A program made the translations under genes and the position numbers. A stretch of 64,000 nucleotides of DNA, taken from positions 18,812,863 to 18,876,862 of the forward strand of contig CM057135.1 in assembly GCA_029964075.1 (NCBI GenBank). Direction: 5' to 3'. Below the pieces are notes generated by a model. The model was not told the DNA's origin, ran no database searches, and saw only the letters and a program-made list of their open reading frames with translations. This document shows, piece after piece, positions 44,688 through 56,709 of the stretch; the stretch's first letter is position 1; each line of letters starts with the position of its first letter. Source of the DNA: Patiria pectinifera. Taxonomy: Eukaryota; Echinodermata; Asteroidea; Valvatida; Asterinidae.

Positions 44688-46209
44688 ATGGCGGCGAGGC
44701 ATTGTGATGTAAACATGTTTGAGATTTTTGAGCGTTCAGAAAGTGACAAGTCGTCGGTGGATTCCTGTATGGCAATGGATTCTGACGATGATTCCTTAAC
44801 TATGGATCGTGATCCCCTGTCAGAAGAGGAGGAGGAGGACAACGGGACGGAAAATCTGAACGACAAAAGCAAGGTCAACATGGTCAAGGAAAAACTGATG
44901 AGCACGGTAAAACGAAAAGGCAGAAAAGCGCAATGGCAAAATTGTCACATCAACGATTTGGTCAATATTGTGTGCAACAACGAGAACTACAAGAAACGGC
45001 TTATTTTTATGAACACCAAGAATGCCAAAACTGGAGAAATCTATGAAAAGATACTTACAGAACTTCGCGGAATTTATGCTAAAGATGGTCATGGTGGATC
45101 ATTTCCATTCACTGCGCAACAAGTACGCAATAAGTTCAAAAAATGTGTCGCAGATTGCAAGAAAATCGCCATGACTATAAAAACTGCAACTGGCATCAAG
45201 AGGATTCAAGAAGAAAGGCAGTACGGGGCTTGGTTTAATGAGCTGTTCGCCTTGGTAAAGACAAGAGACTCCTGCCAGCCAGACAAGGCTGTAGAGCCAT
45301 CTGCTGCAGCCAGAAAAAGGGAAGCCAGCACTGACATGGGTGATGATACAAGTTCACTTCCATCCCAAGCTGGTGCCAGCACAAGTGGAGAAGCTGAACC
45401 AGACAAGATCCTTTTTGTGCCCATCAAAAAAACATCTAAAAAAGCCAAAAGAGAGGATCCATCTGTATCAGCAGCACTAGACATAATGAAGCGAGTTGTA
45501 GAACATGACTCCACTAAGGATTTGATTGCATTTTTCAAGGATGAAAATGACAGGGCCAGGGAGCATGAACTGAAACTGGTACAAATGTTCATGTCAGCTG
45601 GGCAACACCAGCAACCACCAACAGGTCATTATTCCACACCCTTTAGCTCATCATCCCCTGCATTTTCACAGCCAGTGCAGCAACCCAGGCAGTTTCATTA
45701 TTACAATGATTCAAGTGCCTCTGCCAGTGGAGCGCAAGCAAGCCATCAATACGGGCGATTCCCAATAGTGCGCCTCCAAGAGTTTGCAACGCGTTGGCCA
45801 ATCACAATGCGCAAAATCTGTCGACCCAATGCGCGTTTGGAAAAGGTCGACTGATTTCGCGCATTGTGATTGGCCAACGCGTTGCAAACTCTTGGAGGCG
45901 CACTATTGGGAATCGCCCGTATTCCCAGTGCATCCTGAACACGGAAGAAACGCCCCATGCACTCAGTCACATGCCCCATCCCCCTTCCCAGTGTCACAGC
46001 CAGTGCAGCAACCCAGGGAGTTTCACTATAACAGTGATTCAAGTGCCCAAGGAACCCAAGAAAGTCATCAATTCCTAGTGCATCCTGAACACCGAAGAAG
46101 CGCCCCATGCACTCAGTCACGACCCCCATCCCAGGCAGCAAAAAACACACAAAAGGAGCGACAGACCAAACTACCGACAGATGGAACTCCAACATTTCAT
46201 CAACTGTAA
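44688..46209 (+). pseudogene. Harbinger Myb/SANT-like gene, disrupted by a palindromic MITE
   Basis: The first frame has a better start at 44688 (CCAAAATGGCG) than at 44613. It encodes an acidic N-terminus (SEEEEEDNG), a Myb/SANT (MADF-like) domain from about residue 65 (AQWQNCHINDLVNIVC ... AQQVRNKFKKCVADCKKI ... YGAWFNELFALV), a Ser/Ala linker, a basic KKTSKKAKRED segment, and a Gln/Pro-rich tail with SQPVQQPRQFHYYNDSSA. It stops at 45854 inside a 170-bp palindrome (45751-45920). Past it, another frame (to 46209) carries a second tail repeat, SQPVQQPREFHYNSDSSA, and HPEHRRSAPCTQS repeats. Removing 172 bp (the palindrome plus AT) would be frame-consistent. The DNA-binding domain is intact; only the tail is altered. 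Confidence 0.75.
45751..45920. mobile_element. 170-bp foldback MITE inside the Myb-like ORF
   Basis: Arms of about 67 bp starting ACGGGCGATTCCCAATAGTG at 45751 and mirrored up to 45920, with a loop of some 35 bp. AT flanks both sides. The neighbouring tail repeat reads CATCAATTCC without a break, giving a paralogous empty-site comparison. Confidence 0.85.
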
Positions 46210-46384
46210 TAAACTCATCATGATTGTGATGATATTATTCAACTTATTAACATTTGCTCTATAAATCGTATTTACAAAAGCAATATGTAAAATTCAACTC
46301 AAATGATTCATCCATATTATTTTCATGACAAATTTTGTTCCAATCAGGATTGATAATCAAATAATTATACAATGTTTATGTACG

Positions 46385-46887
46385 CCAGGTCCCAATTTCA
46401 TAGAGCTGCTTAAGCAGAAAATTTGCTTAAGCACGAAAAAACATTGCTTAGTAAAATTAGGTTACCGGCCAAAACTCCATGTGATGTACATTGCTTGTGA
46501 CTGGTATTTAGCTGTTGTTTACCTAGCATAACAATCGCATGGAGTTTTGGCCGGTAACCTGATTTTATTAAGCAAGACGTTTTTGTGCTTAAGCAAATTT
46601 TGTGCTTAAGCAGCTCTATGAAATTGGCCCCCATGGAGGCCCAATTTCATAGAGCTGCTTAAGCAGAAAATTTGCTTAAGCACGAAAAAAACATTGCTTA
46701 GTAAAATAAGGTTACCGGCCAAAACTCCATGTGATGTACATTGCTTGTGACTGGTATTTAGCTGTTGTTTACTTAGCATAACAATCGCATGGAGTTTTGG
46801 CCGGTAACCTGATTTTATTAAGCAAGACGTTTTTGTGCTTAAGCAAATTTTGTGCTTAAGCAGCTCTATGAAATTGGCCCCCAGGTC
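46385..46887. mobile_element. CTTAAGC-type MITE, tandem dimer
   Basis: Two nearly identical copies (46392-46627 and 46641-46877), each with ends CCAATTTCATAGAGCTGCTT and AAGCAGCTCTATGAAATTGG and inner GGTTACCGGCCAAAACTCCA inverted. CCAGGTC at 46385-46391 and 46881-46887 flanks the pair, so both arrived as one unit with a 7-8-bp duplication, compatible with hAT. The third relative is at 16.4 kb. Confidence 0.8.
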
Positions 46888-47214
46888 TGGAGGGGTGTGT
46901 GTGTGTGTGGTGAGGGGGGAAGACTCGAGTGATTGTATCATTCAGCCTAGAGTGTCCATGATGGTATTCATAGCTGCACACAGAACTCACAACTCTTATG
47001 TTTCAGGCATTAACACCCCCCCCCCCCCCTCCCGGACACACAGAGATCTGATACTGCAATGAAAATTAATAAACTGATTATTAGAACATTCCTTTACACC
47101 TGCAAGTTGTGTTCCAGATAAAAAGTTTACATACATGTATTATGATGCCATAGTTCTTTGATCATTTCAGGGAGCAAAAAGTCACAGCATTTTAATAGTA
47201 TTTTTTTTTAAATG

Positions 47215-47378
47215 AATGTGTTGACTTGTTCGTGTACATGTAAACTGTATGTACATGCACATGTTATAAATGTGTTGACTTGCTCGTGTACATGTAAACT
47301 GTATGTACATGCACATGTTATAAATGTGTTGACTTGCTCGTGTACATGTAAACTGTATGTACATGCACATGTTATAAA
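47215..47378. repeat. 54-bp tandem repeat, three copies
   Basis: Units starting AATGTGTTGACTTG at 47215, 47269 and 47323, each with CGTGTACATGTAAACTGTAT. Near-identical, so a recent expansion. Confidence 0.9.
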
Positions 47379-48486
47379 TTGACAACAATGATAATTTAGT
47401 ACAGAGAATGGTTGGTTTGCCTGATTTCTACTGTATAAAGTTTCAATGTGACATACAGTTTAACAGAATAACTGTTTTGATTACAATCACAGGCATTACA
47501 TTTTGAATTAGCCTTTGAGTCAGATCAGAAATGGCACACTTGTGGTGCGGTTCTGCTAGTTATGGGATCTCAAAGCCTGCAAATCGAGCCGGGTACACTG
47601 CCCCTCTTTGCTTGCCTTGTGGATCCCTCTTTTCTGTAATTGTTAAAAGTCACATAAAGCTAGTTAACACTTCTATGCATGGGCAGTTGAAAGATGATAA
47701 GGATCACACATTGTATGAGGTGGGGCTGATAAGTTATTGGAAACTGCCATATTTGGGCACAAATATCAATTTTTGTTATATTGTTGAAATATTGGTTTCC
47801 AAGGCGGATTCACCCACTTGATTCCTCATCTGCCCTTGCTATAAACGTTGAAAGTTGAGTTACTGTTCTTGTTTGCTTACCTTCAGCTGATTCAAATTAA
47901 ATTAAGGCTTTAATTCTTTGAAATTTTGCATTAATACATGTACATATACATGTGAAAATAAGTTCAAGCACATTGAAGATTTTTAAAAGTTATATTTTAG
48001 CCAGACATGACACCTTATAGTGTGACACAGTTGTGTATCTTTGAACATAAATATATTCTCAATATGATCACCCTTTGAATTTTCATTTGGTGGAAATTGT
48101 CGATCATTTTCTTGAGACATGTACATGTACATGTACATTATAATGCATAAAAGTATAATTCAAAGGTGGAAACAATAACATGGAAATAAAGTAAATGCAA
48201 TACTTGCATGTTTAATGCATCAGTATGCTTTCATTAAAATATCTCAATTGCAAAAAGCAGCAAGTAGGCTCCATTTTGTCAAGTTGTGTACTTCACACAC
48301 ATTGTTGACATTCATCTGCAGTGTAAGCAATCAACATTATCATACTTGGGCTTCATTTAGTGTCCTCATTACTTATACTCTGGAAAAAAATGTTTTCCAT
48401 ACATGTCCATTTTTAATATGGGTGCTACATGTGTATGTTTATGATCAACTGTTTCCCTTGGTGACTGCAAAATGGAATTGAATCAT

Positions 48487-48796
48487 AAAATGAAAATGTA
48501 AATTACATGTTTACAATAACAATCTTGAAAAAAATTTCCACTCACATCCATGAATCATTTTGAAATCACATTTAATCATTGTTTTATATAAATGATAGTT
48601 TTATATATTGAAATAAAGCAGAATTCAGGTGATAAATACAGAAAGAACATGTAAATTACATTTTACAATAACAATCTTTGAACAAGTTTTCCACTCACTT
48701 GCATGAATCATTTTAAAATCACATTTAATCATTGTTTTATATAAATGATAGTTTTATATTTTGAAATAAAGCAGAATTCAGGTGATAAGAACAGTG
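48487..48796. repeat. ~154-bp tandem duplication
   Basis: GTAAATTACATGTTTACAAT at 48497 recurs at 48651. Both units run through ATCATTGTTTTATATAAATG to AGCAGAATTCAGGTGATAA. Differences are few. Confidence 0.85.
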
Positions 48797-48998
48797 TCCT
48801 TTTTGTAAATTTCTGAATTTCAATATTTTACTTCACTTCATGTGGTGATATCATGTCTTGCTACCATCACCTGGAAATTATAATGCAGCATAGACCTGAA
48901 AAGTAAAACCGTCATATGAACTACCCTTGTAAAATGGGAAATAATGGTGTCCTTTGCAAGTGTAAACAAATAGCAATTAAATACACTTTGTTATAATT

Positions 48999-49300
48999 AG
49001 GCTCAATCTAGGGTGCCCCACAATCTTATAATCAGGCTCAATCTAGGGTGCCCCACAATCTTATGATCAGGCTCAATCTAGGGTGCCCCACAATCTTATA
49101 ATCAGGCTCAATCTAGGGTGCCCCACTTTCTTATAATCAGGCTCAATCTAGGGTGCCTCACAATCTTATGATCAGGCTCAATCTAGGGTGCCCCACTTTC
49201 TTATAATCAGGCTTAATCTAGGGTGCCTCACAATCTTATGATCAGGCTCAATCTAGGGTGCCCCACAATCTTATAAGAAGGCTCAATCTAGGGTGTCCCA
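48999..49300. repeat. 35-bp tandem repeat, nine copies
   Basis: Units AGGCTCAATCTAGGGTGCCC + CACAATCTTATAATC at exact 35-bp steps from 48999 to 49279. Variants (CACTTTC, TATGATC, CCTCAC) alternate, suggesting higher-order duplication of two- or three-unit blocks. Confidence 0.95.
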
Positions 49301-50285
49301 CAGGCATCAAATTCAAATTGTAATGACAAAGTTGTCCAGCGAGGCTACAGGAGGCAGAGTTTGAGAGCCAATTTCTCTGCTTATACCCCTCCCTCTATTA
49401 TATCTCACTGCATGATTCATCTTTGTTTTACAAAAAAAAAGAATAAGTTGAAAAAATTGTATTCTTGTATCAACCAATCATCAATACATCAACTGCAAAA
49501 ACATTGTCTAAACGATAAACTTTTTGCTGAACACTTCCTTGCTACATTTGTGTACCAGTTTGCAAACATGTCATACCAGTAAACACTTGCAGTTCAGCTG
49601 CTAAACACTTGCAGTGTGTAGCAGCAGAGCTTTTGGTGTTCTGAAATACCAAATGTTTAATTTGCAAGCACCAAGCATTCTGCTGTGGTAGGACATGTTT
49701 AGAAACTGTGTGATGGCAAGCAAGTTGTTTAACAAAATATTAGGAGGCAGAACACTGTTTTTGCAGGCATTTTTAATGCTAAAGGAAGGTATTGCCTGTT
49801 GAGCACTGAAGTACTGAACTGTTTTGAATGATGATGGCTTTGATGCATACTGGAGTGATTGAAACTATTTTGAAATTGCAGTGATCATTATTGGGTTAAA
49901 CATACGACAAAAGGAACAATACATGTATAACTAAATGTTTAAGTACTTTTTCTGTTTGTGTTAGAAGATTTTTAGCATTGCCTTAACCGGAAACATCTTC
50001 AGAGGGTGATTGAGATCAAAGTTTCAGTTGAAGTTTTATCCTATAGCTGCTGGGGACATTGAAGTGATAATGGTATTCTCTGTCATCTCTAATCCTTACC
50101 CCACAATTTCACTTACTTTTATAAAATGGTAAAGGGTACAACAAGAGCAAACTAATTATAAACATGTTTTTATAACATTGTACTTTACAAATACCAGGGG
50201 GAAAAGGCAAAGAAAATGTTATTTCCTGGATCAACTGTTGCTGATGAGTACGTCAAGACATGTCCATTCTTTTCATTTCTGTTCA

Positions 50286-51602
50286 TTAGCAAACACCATG
50301 CCCTTCTTTTTCTCTCCAAAACTTGGTGGCTAGACAGCTGCGAGTGGTTTCAGCTTGTCTATTGGTGTTCCTCACTGGTGGGCTCAGGTTCATGTGTAGC
50401 AGATCGCGGATTTTGTCCCGGTCTCTCCTCTCTCCTGTTGCAGGGTCATTTGTCATGTCCAGTTTTGTTGATACCGTGTCACCTCTATCGATGCATATGT
50501 TGTGCAGTACGATGCAGGCAAGGGTCGCACTTCGTACATTCTCAGGGATGCTTTCACATTTTCTTTGGATTACCCGCCACCGTCCTTTCAGCCGCCCATA
50601 TGCACCTTCAGTTGTCATTCGTGCTCTGCTCAGTCTGTAGTTAAAATACCGCTGTTTTGGAGTCAAAACGGCATCGGTATATGGTTTCATCAACCAGGGT
50701 TTGAACGGAAATGCAGAATCTCCGAGTATTATTGGGAAAACATCCACCCCATCAACAGTCTTGGCGTATGGAGGAATTACTTGTCCTTCCTGTAATTTTT
50801 CCCATAAATCGGTAGACTGCAAAATTATTGAATCATGGGAATTTCCAGGAAAACCGCAGCTTGCCCATATAAATCTGTATTTGGCGTCCACCAACCCCAT
50901 AAGAACAATCGAATAAAAGTTCTTAAAATTATGATATTCCTTGCAAGCTTCTAGGCCTCCAGCAGGGCATTTAATCGGAATATGGCAACCGTCCACCGCT
51001 GCCCAGGAGCAAGGAAATTGCCAGTGCTCTTCCATATCAAGCATCTTTTCCTTGAACTGTACTTCGTCTTCTGGGAAGTGTTTGGCCACTGAATGATCCC
51101 AGAGATTGTTGACTATGGACTCTGACACTTCTTGGACGATGGTTGAAACGGTGGAAGTGCCCACTCCAGCCATTTCCGCTATTGTAAAATTGTAATCTCC
51201 TCGGCCAAGACGATATAGGCATATTGCCAATCTCATCTATGGGGAAATGGGGTTTTCGGTGACCGTCTCGCGTTGCAAGTCATGCTTAATGTTATTCAGA
51301 ATGAAACTGAATGTGGCCTTTGACACTCGAAATGTCTTCTTGAACCGGGCATCTGAGTATGCATCAAGAACTGTCTGAAACCATCCATCATTTCTCAACA
51401 ACCTTCGGCATGATCTAGTGCTATTTACAACAGTTACATCTCGACTTGATAAAAGAAGTGAAAGAAGAATACACAATGTGACTGATCTCTTCCTCAATAA
51501 ACTGTGTACGCAGAATGTCTGCTGCATGAGTCTCCTCTTTCTGGCAGCTTTGATAGTGTGAAAAATCGTTAAGTTAAGCCTCTGTCTCTCTGTCTCCGCC
51601 AT
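50286..51602 (-). pseudogene. Harbinger transposase (DDE_Tnp_4), one in-frame TAG
   Basis: Starts at 51602 (AAAATGGCG context) with MAETERQRLN; residues 80-121 hold NDGWFQTVLDAYSDARFKKT and the N-terminal helical domain. A TAG at 51237-51239 follows ENPISP, and the frame continues at once with MRLAICLYRLGRGDYNF, an HTH-like segment (TIAEMAGVGTSTVS). The nuclease core has all three acidic residues: AAVDGCHIPIKCP, PIILGDSAFPFKPW and TTEGAYGRLKGRWRVI. LHNICIDRGD follows. Total span 438 codons, normal for HARBI1-like transposases. The single TAG (one base from GAG) is the only lesion seen, so this element was active recently, or the stop is an error. Confidence 0.85.
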
Positions 51603-51742
51603 TTTGTCAGGTGATTATTAAATGCGACTGTTCTGTGATTAAATTCGACGTTTGACACCATTCTAAATTCTGTCGCGCTTTTGCCGCAAGGAAATGAATT
51701 GTATTCGACACGACAGAAACACGACGTTTGACGCAGGCCTAA

Positions 51743-52546
51743 AACAAAGGTGTCGGGAATGCAGGCAGCATGGTATTTGACCTTGCTGTTCCTGTGTAAG
51801 TCGAACAGCGCCCTCGAGTGATGGGACTGGAGGCAAGGGCGCCATCGTGTGGCAGGGTTGTATAAGGGAACAATGACCTTCACAAAATAAGAGGATAAAT
51901 GTACATAGCTTTGATACACGTACCTACGCAATTATGTTGTTCATCCCATGTAGATATAACCGTCAATCACTAAAGCTCAAAAGCCAACTAATCATTCGCG
52001 TATACAGGTCTATGAAGTATCACATTTCACACACTGCCCTTCCGCCATCTTTGACCTTTTGCAACTTTGAAGTTATATGATGCTCTAAATCCATTTTGAT
52101 TTACACGACAGTTATAACATGTGACGTCATGTTTTCCTGATGTTGAGTGTGCGTATGATATGCACGTAGTGTTTAGATGTAGTTAAACCACGCCCCTTAT
52201 AAGGTACCATACCTGTGCCTTGCGTAACAAATATCATTTGTTTGCAAACTGCAAGATACCCAATATTGCATTAGGATCTGTCCGCTAGTGTTTATAGATA
52301 ATACTGGAGGCATTAAAGTAAAGTTTTGATAAGATTTAAATGTAGGTTTAGGGCTCCAAAGTGTGAGCTCGATGTGGAGAGTTAAGCGAACATTGTGCGT
52401 GTAGTATAGGCATACACGCGTTCACGTGCAAAATGTGACAGCGTGGTGCACGCACGCGCGATATTCCCAAGTCATTGTGTATAACGTTACGTACGTATTT
52501 ATGTTCATGTATAATTTAACATGGGTCTGATTGCACATTTTTTTAT
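51743..52546. other. Gene-free interval between two transposons
   Basis: No supported ORF. It contains a TGTGACGTCATG word at 52120 and CG-rich CACGCACGCGCGATA at 52445. It separates the Harbinger right end from the GCGTTATAACGC array. Confidence 0.4.
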
Positions 52547-52905
52547 TTATTACGGCGTTATAACGCCATAAATTATCGCGTTATAACGCCGTATTATCGC
52601 GTTATAACGCGCTATTATCGCATTATAACGCTCTATTATTGCGATATAACGCGCTATTATCGCATTATAACGCACTATTATCGCGATATAACGCGCTATA
52701 TAGCGTTATAACGCCCTAATTTACCGCGTTACAACGCCCTAATTTATCGCGTTATAACGCGCTATTATCGCGTTATAACGCGCTATTATCGCGTTATAAC
52801 GCCCTAATTTACCGCGTTATAACGCCCTAATTTATCGCGTTATAACGCGCTATTATCGCGTTATAACGCCGTAATTTATCGCGTTATAACGCGCTATTGC
52901 GGCGC
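52547..52905. repeat. GCGTTATAACGC palindrome array (left)
   Basis: About 16 units of 20-26 bp, each a CGCGTTATAACGCG-type palindrome joined by CTATTAT or CCTAATTTA spacers. It starts with the TIR and ends near GGCGCCATAATTTTACAG. Confidence 0.9.
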
Positions 52906-52999
52906 CATAATTTTACAGTACACGCATCCATTTTACTTCAGTGCATGTAGGCGTGCATTGTTTGCCCGCTTTCGGATCCATTTGCGCATTAAACACCAC

Positions 53000-55970
53000 C
53001 CGTGTAGATATTTCCAGGTATGTGATAATTACCCTCTGAATGTTCTGTATTTGGGTATAGGTCTGTTACTGCCATGAAAAACAAGACCTAGCTTGTGGTT
53101 GTGGATTAGCTTCCACTGTAGTGATCGTATAAAGGTTATGCGTTGCGTGCGGCCATCTTCGATGGCATTTTGTGTTATTTTAATTTAGTAACAATGAATA
53201 CACAAAAGGCTATACTTATTCCTGTCCCGGTGGAACGCAGGATTGCCCTCGAAGAGGGACGCAACACCTATATTAATTAGTAGGTTATTCCTGGGAAATT
53301 TGAGGGGGGGGGGGATGAAATCGGGCAATTACACCAGGGGCTGTAACGTCAGTACAAAGGCCTTTGTGTGCCTATTGTGACCTAACTTAATACTGCAAAT
53401 TTACCAAATTTAGAACAATTCAGTCTTTCAGCGGCCTCCTATCAGAGGTGGTGGGGGGGGGGGGGGGTCCAAGGGTCCGGACCCCTCTTTCGGCTCGCAA
53501 TTATATACATATATATATTTTTTTTTAATGTAAAAAAATAAGAAACAAAATGGCGGCAGTCATTGTAAAAATGCAAGAAAAGGGGGTTGGGGGAGGGGGA
53601 AGTACCCCTGCCCCCCCCCCCTTTAGAAAAAAAACCTGGATCCGCCCTTACTGGTACTGCAGCCGGTTTGGCGATGGTGTAGCCTAACCTGAAAAACAAA
53701 CTGACACACAATGGGGATTGACTCGAAAATGGGAGTCCTAGTGAACCTGGGACCCTATTGTTTTCCTTCTTATGGCTACTGGTTTGATTGCCCATATAAA
53801 CTCATCCATCCCAAACACCCCACCTATTAAACACCAATCATCCAACTAGTGTGCAATTGAATGGGCAAGATACGTTTTGTAACGAAAATGGGTCTGGTGA
53901 ACTTGTGAACTACATAAGCAGGGCAGGGTACGTGAGCGCCTGGTAAAGGTTCAATATGTATAAGACTGGTGGCTAGAGTAGGTCTCCATAACAAAAATAG
54001 TCTTGTGTTTGGAAGTTTGGGAGTCTGTGGAACGTCAGCCGTGACCAGTCATCAGGATTAAGTTAAGAATTACATGTGTAGCTGTCAGTGGACTGACAGG
54101 GTGTTGTGAGATGTGTAAATGATGTTGTGGATAGCTAAAAAGGGGGATTGGTGAAATAACCTATACTAGTAAGAGAAAATCAGACACAATATGTTTTGAA
54201 CACCTTTAGGAAGGGCTGCAAATTAATCTTATGAGCGGAAGGGAAGTGAAAATGGTTATTGTTGGACCATTATTTTGTGACCAATTCTGTTTGTATAGGG
54301 CTTTTAAAACAGTGCTGGTTGGATTCAAGTGATTACTTGGAATTTGGGTAGATAATAGAAACTGGGACTACCTGAGTATAAGGGTTAGAGCTCAGTGGTA
54401 AATTAGTCAGTTGGTGACCAGAGTAGTTCTAGTGACGTTCTTGAGAAGTGGTTGTGAAGACGAAGTGTAAATACTTCGTGCATGTAGTTGTAGCCTTAGA
54501 GGAGGACATCTGATTAGCAATATAGTTTATGTGCTGGAGCTGGATCGAGCGGGTAGGAGGATAATTTATGTTAGTACGATGACATGTACATGTACATAAT
54601 CACATGCAACCATGTATACCTCGATCTAGGGCATTGTCAGGGTAACCTGAGTTTACAGTTATACTGTTGCTTTTGTCATGATTCTAATGGTGGTAGTGTT
54701 GTGTAGTAGTGTTCATTCTTGTAAATAATGTGCGGAAGAAGTAAGTGGAAGTGGAGTCAAATAAATTTGCTAGACATGAGTAGAATAAGAATAATCCTCT
54801 CCGGGTGTGCCGTTCTTCAGAATTCCTTGTCCTCAGTGTAACGGGCGGTATATTTCCACCCAAACGGATCCGGTCCCTGGCCATTTACGCGCGAGCGGCG
54901 CAGCTTCCGGGTTACTTAGTACCTGCGAGTCAGGGGTTCATTGACCTCAGGGAAATCCTACACAGTTTTATAAAAGGGCATAATTGAACAACCTGACATT
55001 ACAGAAAGTAATATTTAAATTTTAACCAAATAATGTTGACTTTTGACACCCCCCCCCCACCCCTACCTGAAAGCGGAGTGACCTTGTGGACAGGGGGTGC
55101 AGTGGTGGGGCCGGGGTGGTCCAGCATGCTTTAGTGCTATACCATCACCGATTGCCTCCTTCTGTCTCTCCCCTTTTAGGTAAGGGATATTCCTCTATAT
55201 TTCACATTATCAGTAAGGTGAATGACTCTGTTTGTTTTTTTCACTGTGTTAGCAAGTTATTTCATGTCTATTTTAAGTGAGTCACTTTTGGGTCAGTTAT
55301 TTTACAGTTCAGAATTTTGTGAGTATTTTTTCTTTGGATTTTGGATAGATGTCCCATGGAGTTTGGAAGTGTAGTTAATTTGTTTTCTTTGCCTCCTTCT
55401 GTCTCTCATCTTTCAGCTTGCCAAACATTACCCCCCCCCCCCATTACATTTATACCAAGAGAAACTCAGTCATTCCCGGGCCATCCGGTGAAGTGGTATA
55501 TCAGTCGTTTTCACTGGTCCAATGGCACACTCATTTCCAGCAAAAGATACGCGTTTAGATAAACTTGACTTCACCCAAACAAATATTGCGGACCGCAGAC
55601 GGACCGCAGTATTTTTTGTTTGACTTTTGTTGTCCCTGGCCCACCTCTGTGATTCTAATAATATCCATGATGCTAGGGAGTCACTCCCATAGGATTGTGC
55701 ACAATTTATTTCTCAAACTTTAATGTCACTTTACCCATATTTTATCTTATCCTACCCCCACAAATTTCGGTATATTTATGTTTTGTTCCACAAGCAATTG
55801 ATCTAGCCTATTTGCGACATTATAATTCTGCCTCGATTGGGGCTGGGACATGAGGGAGACATTGAAATGTCTCCCTTATGCCTCAGTCTCCGAAGGTATC
55901 GAAAATGTCCCCGAATAGTACAGTTGCTGTAATTATAGTGATAATAATTTATTTGTATGTGGTTCCAGTT
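53000..55970. other. Non-coding interior of the 8.65-kb element
   Basis: No supported ORF. There are G and C runs at 53300-53320, 53447-53467 and 53605-53622. GC-richer sequence at 54830-54930 could be a promoter region. TTGCCTCCTTCTGTCTCTC occurs twice (55153 and 55390), each time before an AG. A palindrome with GCGGACCGCAGACGGACCGC lies at 55590. A splice acceptor-like GGTTCCAG lies at 55960-55967, just before the FFPEG gene. Confidence 0.4.
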
Positions 55971-55978
55971 AGTCCACA

Positions 55979-56548
55979 ATGTCAAGCGAGGACAGTGACA
56001 CAGAACGCCCGAAGAAACAGTCAACCCTGCTGACGAAACTCCGCAGGAGGTTCATGTTGAAGGAAGAACAGGACCAAGAGCAGGATGACCTCCCAGAGAT
56101 GAAGTCAAGAGGGAGAAGCAAAGGAAAACAGGCGCGTCATGGCAATGCAAATGCCTTAAGGAGCAAAAGGAAAATCCAAATCGGATTGAAGTTGAGCGGA
56201 AAACACATCAGAAAAGTATCTACAGGAGGAGGCAAGAGAGAGGTATCTATGCGTAAATCCCTTGGCAGAGCTTCCATCATCGAAAAAGCCAAAGAGGTTT
56301 TTTTCCCCGAAGGTAACACATTTGGTCCAGTGGTTGATTTCACCTTCGATCTTGAGAATTTCCAAGAAAAAAAGATTGCTGGCCGGCCTTCAATAGGTGA
56401 AATGTACGACTCAACTGGTTTGCCTCTACTTAGGTTCTATCTATGCGCAACCCCGAAAGAAGATGACGACCCAAAACAGGTTTATCGACATAAAAGCTCC
56501 AAAAGTGTACCAAACAAGATATATAAGACTGGTAACAGACTATTTTAA
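55979..56548 (+). CDS. FFPEG-type protein, partner gene of the rva_4 element
   Basis: A clean 189-residue ORF. The N-terminus is charged and basic (TERPKKQSTLLTKLRRRF, KEEQDQEQDDLP, RGRSKGKQAR). The middle has STGGGKREVSMRKSLGRA, and the C-terminal half is KAKEVFFPEGNTFGPVVDF-TFDLENF followed by SIGEMYDSTGLPLLRFYLC. That GGG...FFP.G...DF..DL.DF...Y..T.....R.YLC pattern belongs to a family of uncharacterised proteins common in marine invertebrates, often with a preceding helical domain. This copy lacks a clear upstream exon, though an acceptor-like GGTTCCAG sits 12 bp before the ATG. Position inside the integrase-bearing element suggests it is the element's second protein, perhaps DNA-binding. 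Function is inference. Confidence 0.5.
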   Translation: MSSEDSDTERPKKQSTLLTKLRRRFMLKEEQDQEQDDLPEMKSRGRSKGKQARHGNANALRSKRKIQIGLKLSGKHIRKVSTGGGKREVSMRKSLGRASIIEKAKEVFFPEGNTFGPVVDFTFDLENFQEKKIAGRPSIGEMYDSTGLPLLRFYLCATPKEDDDPKQVYRHKSSKSVPNKIYKTGNRLF

Positions 56549-56709
56549 GTTGTCCATGTACAATACCAGCATCGTGTACGGGAGAGTTTTTGTTTTGTGT
56601 GGGTTTTTGTTTTGGGGGGGGGAGGTGGTCGCTTTCCCGCACCCCCTGGTACAGGCCTGTATACAGAAAAATATTTCCTTGATAAGTACAATGTATGTCA
56701 TGTAAAATT

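Larger units (their letters stand above)
44378..51739. mobile_element. Complete 7.36-kb PIF/Harbinger transposon
   Basis: TAA flanks both sides (44375-44377 and 51740-51742), the TWA-type duplication of Harbinger. The 36-bp TIRs begin GGCCCGCGTCAAACGTCGTG (left) and GGCCTGCGTCAAACGTCGTG (right, complement), with four mismatches overall. Inside are a Myb/SANT-like gene on the plus strand near the left end and a DDE_Tnp_4 transposase on the minus strand near the right end. These convergent genes are the two needed for Harbinger movement, the Myb-like protein recruiting transposase to the ends. About 4 kb between them holds later insertions and tandem repeats. Both genes begin at AAAATGGCG. Confidence 0.9.

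Noticed and set aside
48999-49300. CRISPR array
   Set aside because: Units are contiguous without unique spacers, and the genome is eukaryotic.
54684-54987. Divergent short ORFs in the GC-rich patch
   Set aside because: No recognisable domain; the patch is better viewed as a possible promoter of the element.
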